Source of the DNA: Pleurotus ostreatus/Saccharomyces cerevisiae fusant
Taxonomy: Eukaryota; Opisthokonta
NCBI GenBank assembly: GCA_024196135.1
Contig: JAMQCK010000642.1
Location: 1-18,466 of the forward strand
Direction of reading: 5' to 3'
DNA length: 18,466 nt
Shown here: piece by piece, positions 16,032-18,466 of the stretch
Numbering within the stretch: position 1 is the stretch's first letter
Layout of the letters: each line of letters starts with the position of its first letter
The notes under the pieces: model-generated
Database searches by the model: none
Told to the model about the DNA's origin: nothing
The model's input: only the letters and a program-made list of their open reading frames with translations
Program-made: the position numbers and the translations under genes

Positions 16032-17441
16032 AATCCTCTGCATGAGATTGCGTAACGATGAGCGGTGAGCAGGCTGAACGTCGTGTATTCTTCTGCATGC
16101 TGATTACTGCCAGCGACATAGGGCACGCGTCCTCTTGCGCATTACGATCGGTGCGCGCGGATGCATGCGGTGGCGCCCTCCCAAGCGCGTGCAGTGCAAT
16201 CGGGACCCTGAGTTGGCGAGGAAGAATAACCTCCCTCATGCACGAAGCGCGCGCGGGATTGCTGAGGAGGCCTCGCCCGTTCCCCGCCTACCTCAAGGTC
16301 ATTTGACAACGCCATCCCCTCCCCTACGCGCTCGAAGACCGCGCGGACGCTCTGGTCGCACCTTCGAATACGGATACGACAAGCCCTCCATTCATGCGGC
16401 TCGCAATTCGCTAGCGTAGCAAACGGATCGCCGCTGCCTCAGCACCGGTTAACGCGCCCCTCTACCCGTGGCGGCGGGACGGCGAAGACCGATTCAGCGC
16501 GTCGCCCCCTCCCTTTGCGCTCTTCGCCTACCCTTCACCCCGTCGCAGCTCCCTCCTCCGATCGGCCGCCGGGCGGGTACGCCGCCTCGGCGATGTTTTC
16601 GACAGTGAGGCCCACTACGCGGTGCGACCGCGCAGCTACGATCGACGACGCTCATTCCCCACGACGCGAGAGCTCCTGCTTTGACTCCCCCACCCTTCCG
16701 TCGCCGCCCGCCCTTAGCACCTATGCGGCCTCGCCGTCAACCCGCGCTCCATTCCGGAGGCGCCGCGGACCTCGTCGAAGGCACGAACTTCCCCTATCCT
16801 TCCGCACCAAGGCGAAGGGCGAGCCGCCGCCTCGAGCTGCGCGTAGAGTACGCCTGCGCCGCGACGAAGCTGACGCTCCGTCTCGGAGCTGCGGCACCGC
16901 CGCCGTTGGCGCGATTCGGGGGAGCGGATGCGCGCAGTGGCGACGCGCTTGGAGCGAACCGCCGCGGCGCATGTGAGCACCAGTGCGTCGCGGGAATCCT
17001 ATTGCGCCCCTCCGTTGGCGTGGGGAATTCTACGCGCGCTTCAGCACGGACGCGCCGTGCGCGTCAGTACCGTCGGCGCCCATCCCGCATACACACCGGC
17101 TCGACGACTGGCAACTCGACGCGGCCATGCACCCCGAGGTCGCGGATTCTGGCTGCCGCGAACTCCCGCTTAGTCTCCGAACGCGTCCCATACGCTACGG
17201 CCTCGCCCTCTCCACCGCCCTGATTTGCGCGAGGTCTGCTGTGCTCGGGCGGCGCTCGAACAGAGCGGAAACGCAGTGTGTACCTCAAGGACACCGCCGG
17301 GGATGTGGGAGTAAGCTGGCGCAGCGCTGGAGCGCGTCCTTTGACCTCGCGAGGGTGGGTGATACACCCGTCTCCACGCCTTCCTCATGAACAAGGTGCG
17401 CTCTGAGTAGACTTTCTTTCTCAATTAAATTGTGCCGTGCG
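16032..17441. other. GC-rich stretch with long but unconvincing open frames
   Basis: Open frames at 16515-16976 and 16983-17390 on plus are Arg/Ala/Pro-rich and overlapped by equally open frames on both strands. No domain, splice-supported structure or start context favours any of them. Decayed coding sequence is possible but not shown. Confidence 0.35.
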
Positions 17442-17666
17442 TCAACGACGCGCTTCCGAGGTGGGGGAGTACGAGGGAGGGATGGTGTCGAAGGCGAGTT
17501 GAAGGTCATTTTCGACGTTTGCCGACTCGGCCGAGGATCGTGAACGCTCGGGGGACTTGAGGAAGGTGTTTGGGGCCTGGGGTGGGTGGGATTTCGAAGG
17601 AGGGAAGCGAGGTGTGGGGGGAGGGGACGATGCGCGAGGCCATCGCTTTCGCGCTTTCCACGTAGT
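17442..17666 (-). CDS. Candidate terminal exon, hypothetical protein
   Basis: On the minus strand a 74-codon frame opens right after CGCTCTAG, an acceptor-like site whose own TAG closes the frame upstream. It ends at TGA (17442-17444). The third-position GC bias resembles genes A and B. The peptide is Pro/Ser/Arg-rich at first and ends SANVENDLQLAFDTIPPSYS followed by PTSEARR. It has no internal ATG, so an upstream exon would be needed. A phase-0 partner ending ...DNTSDL before a GTGAGC donor (about 17787) is possible, but that exon also lacks a clear start. Alternative readings of the same bases exist. No family was recognised. Confidence 0.22.
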   Translation of the reverse strand, partial: TTWKARKRWPRASSPPPTPRFPPSKSHPPQAPNTFLKSPERSRSSAESANVENDLQLAFDTIPPSYSPTSEARR

Positions 17667-18013
17667 CTAGAGCGTGTACCCGTAGAAAACACATGAAATA
17701 GATTGTTTCAACGTACTTACACGGCGCGAAGACTACGAGATGAGAGCGCGTCGCCCCCATCCCGCTGCATACCAACTGCTCACCAAGTCGGAGGTGTTGT
17801 CCGCCGCCGCGCGATGGCCGCGCGGTCGTACACCCGCCCATTGTCTAAGCAGCTGGGAGAATGCCCAGCCGGTGCCCCCTGTGTGCGAAGGGCGACGCGG
17901 GCACCCATCCTTCTCGTTTGTACGTGTCCTCCCTCTTGCCTGTATAACCCCCCTCTTCCCTCCCCTTCGTACGTGCCCCCCTCCTTCCTCCCTCCATGTC
18001 TATCAGTTTAACC

Positions 18014-18118
18014 AGTACGGCAAGACCCAATGTGGCAAGGCCCAATTTGGCAAGGCCCAATATGGGTAGGCCCAATATGGCTAGACCCAATATGGCTAGA
18101 CCCAATATGGCAAGCACC
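18014..18118. repeat. Tandem array, 15-bp unit, 7 copies
   Basis: Seven 15-bp units have the form AATATGGCTAGACCC or AATTTGGCAAGGCCC. On the minus strand they read as a (xILGL)n hydrophobic peptide, a by-product of the 15-bp period. The array marks a shift from GC-rich to more balanced sequence. Confidence 0.95.
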
Positions 18119-18466
18119 TGAAAAGCCCAAATACGCACTGCTCCAGTCGCAACCGACTCACTACCCATGCAGCTCATAGGTCGCTGCCACAGCAAGCATA
18201 CAACCCCCACCTTGACAGCAGTCCAAATGAATTGACAACAATACGCACGAGCCCTTGATGCAACAGAAAGGGTGATAGGAGGCGCGCAAGCATCCCTAAA
18301 CAAAGAGCTAGTGGGCTTTTATCCAGACTGTCCACAGTATACAGAGAGTAGGTAGATCAGCACTGATATTCATAAAAACACGGTAGAGCATAGGTCAAAT
18401 CATCAGGATATGTCTACTTCTGCAGATCACGCTTGTTCTTTCGGGAGCACCTGTAAAAAAAGCTGT
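18119..18466. other. Right end, no recognised feature
   Basis: Base composition is more AT-rich than the rest of the window. No frame of useful length, RNA gene or repeat was seen. Confidence 0.4.

Noticed and set aside
16515..17390. Two long plus-strand frames suggesting a gene
   Set aside because: Arg/Ala/Pro-rich, with overlapping frames of similar length on both strands, as expected of GC-rich DNA. No motif and no splice-consistent structure.
17845..18303. Minus-strand frame of 152 codons with ILGLA repeats suggesting a membrane protein
   Set aside because: The hydrophobic repeat is the translation of a 15-bp tandem array; no conserved flanking sequence or start context supports it.

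Overview
The window looks like nuclear DNA of a filamentous fungus, most likely a basidiomycete. The evidence is a GC-rich sequence, genes broken by GT-AG introns with CTAAC/CTGAC branch sites, TATA boxes upstream of the genes, and small C2H2 zinc-finger genes. Nothing bacterial or viral was recognised. The species cannot be named from the sequence alone.

Layout. Bases 1 to about 6370 are a gene-poor mosaic of more than twenty short tandem arrays with mostly unrelated units of about 8 to 60 bp. They are separated by purine-rich and pyrimidine-rich blocks and by a run of 13 G. Between 3741 and 6018 a striking series of adjacent arrays all repeat every 24 bp (8 codons). Several of these can be read as related 8-residue acidic repeats, and the reading frame is broken between them. 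Bases 6395-7170 hold two diverged, inverted copies of one peptide-coding segment, one of them inside a candidate minus-strand gene.

The best-supported genes are two convergent C2H2 zinc-finger genes: gene A (8002-10289, +, 4 exons, 517 aa) and gene B (11309-12705, -, 4 exons, 371 aa). I rebuilt both by hand from splice sites. Each has three zinc fingers. All three introns sit at matching positions and phases, and intron 3 splits the codon of the last histidine of finger 2 in both genes. They are therefore diverged copies of one gene in tail-to-tail orientation, and probably nuclear DNA-binding regulators with long, low-complexity C-terminal tails. Gene A carries tandem duplications in its promoter, exon 1, intron 1, intron 2 and C-terminal tail. 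Its introns are much longer than those of gene B.

Bases 12.9-18.4 kb contain no gene I can defend. There are only weak candidate exons (best at 17442-17666, minus), a perfect 14-bp inverted repeat near 16 kb and a 15-bp tandem array near 18.05 kb. Most long open frames in the window are by-products of repeats with unit lengths divisible by three, or of high GC content.
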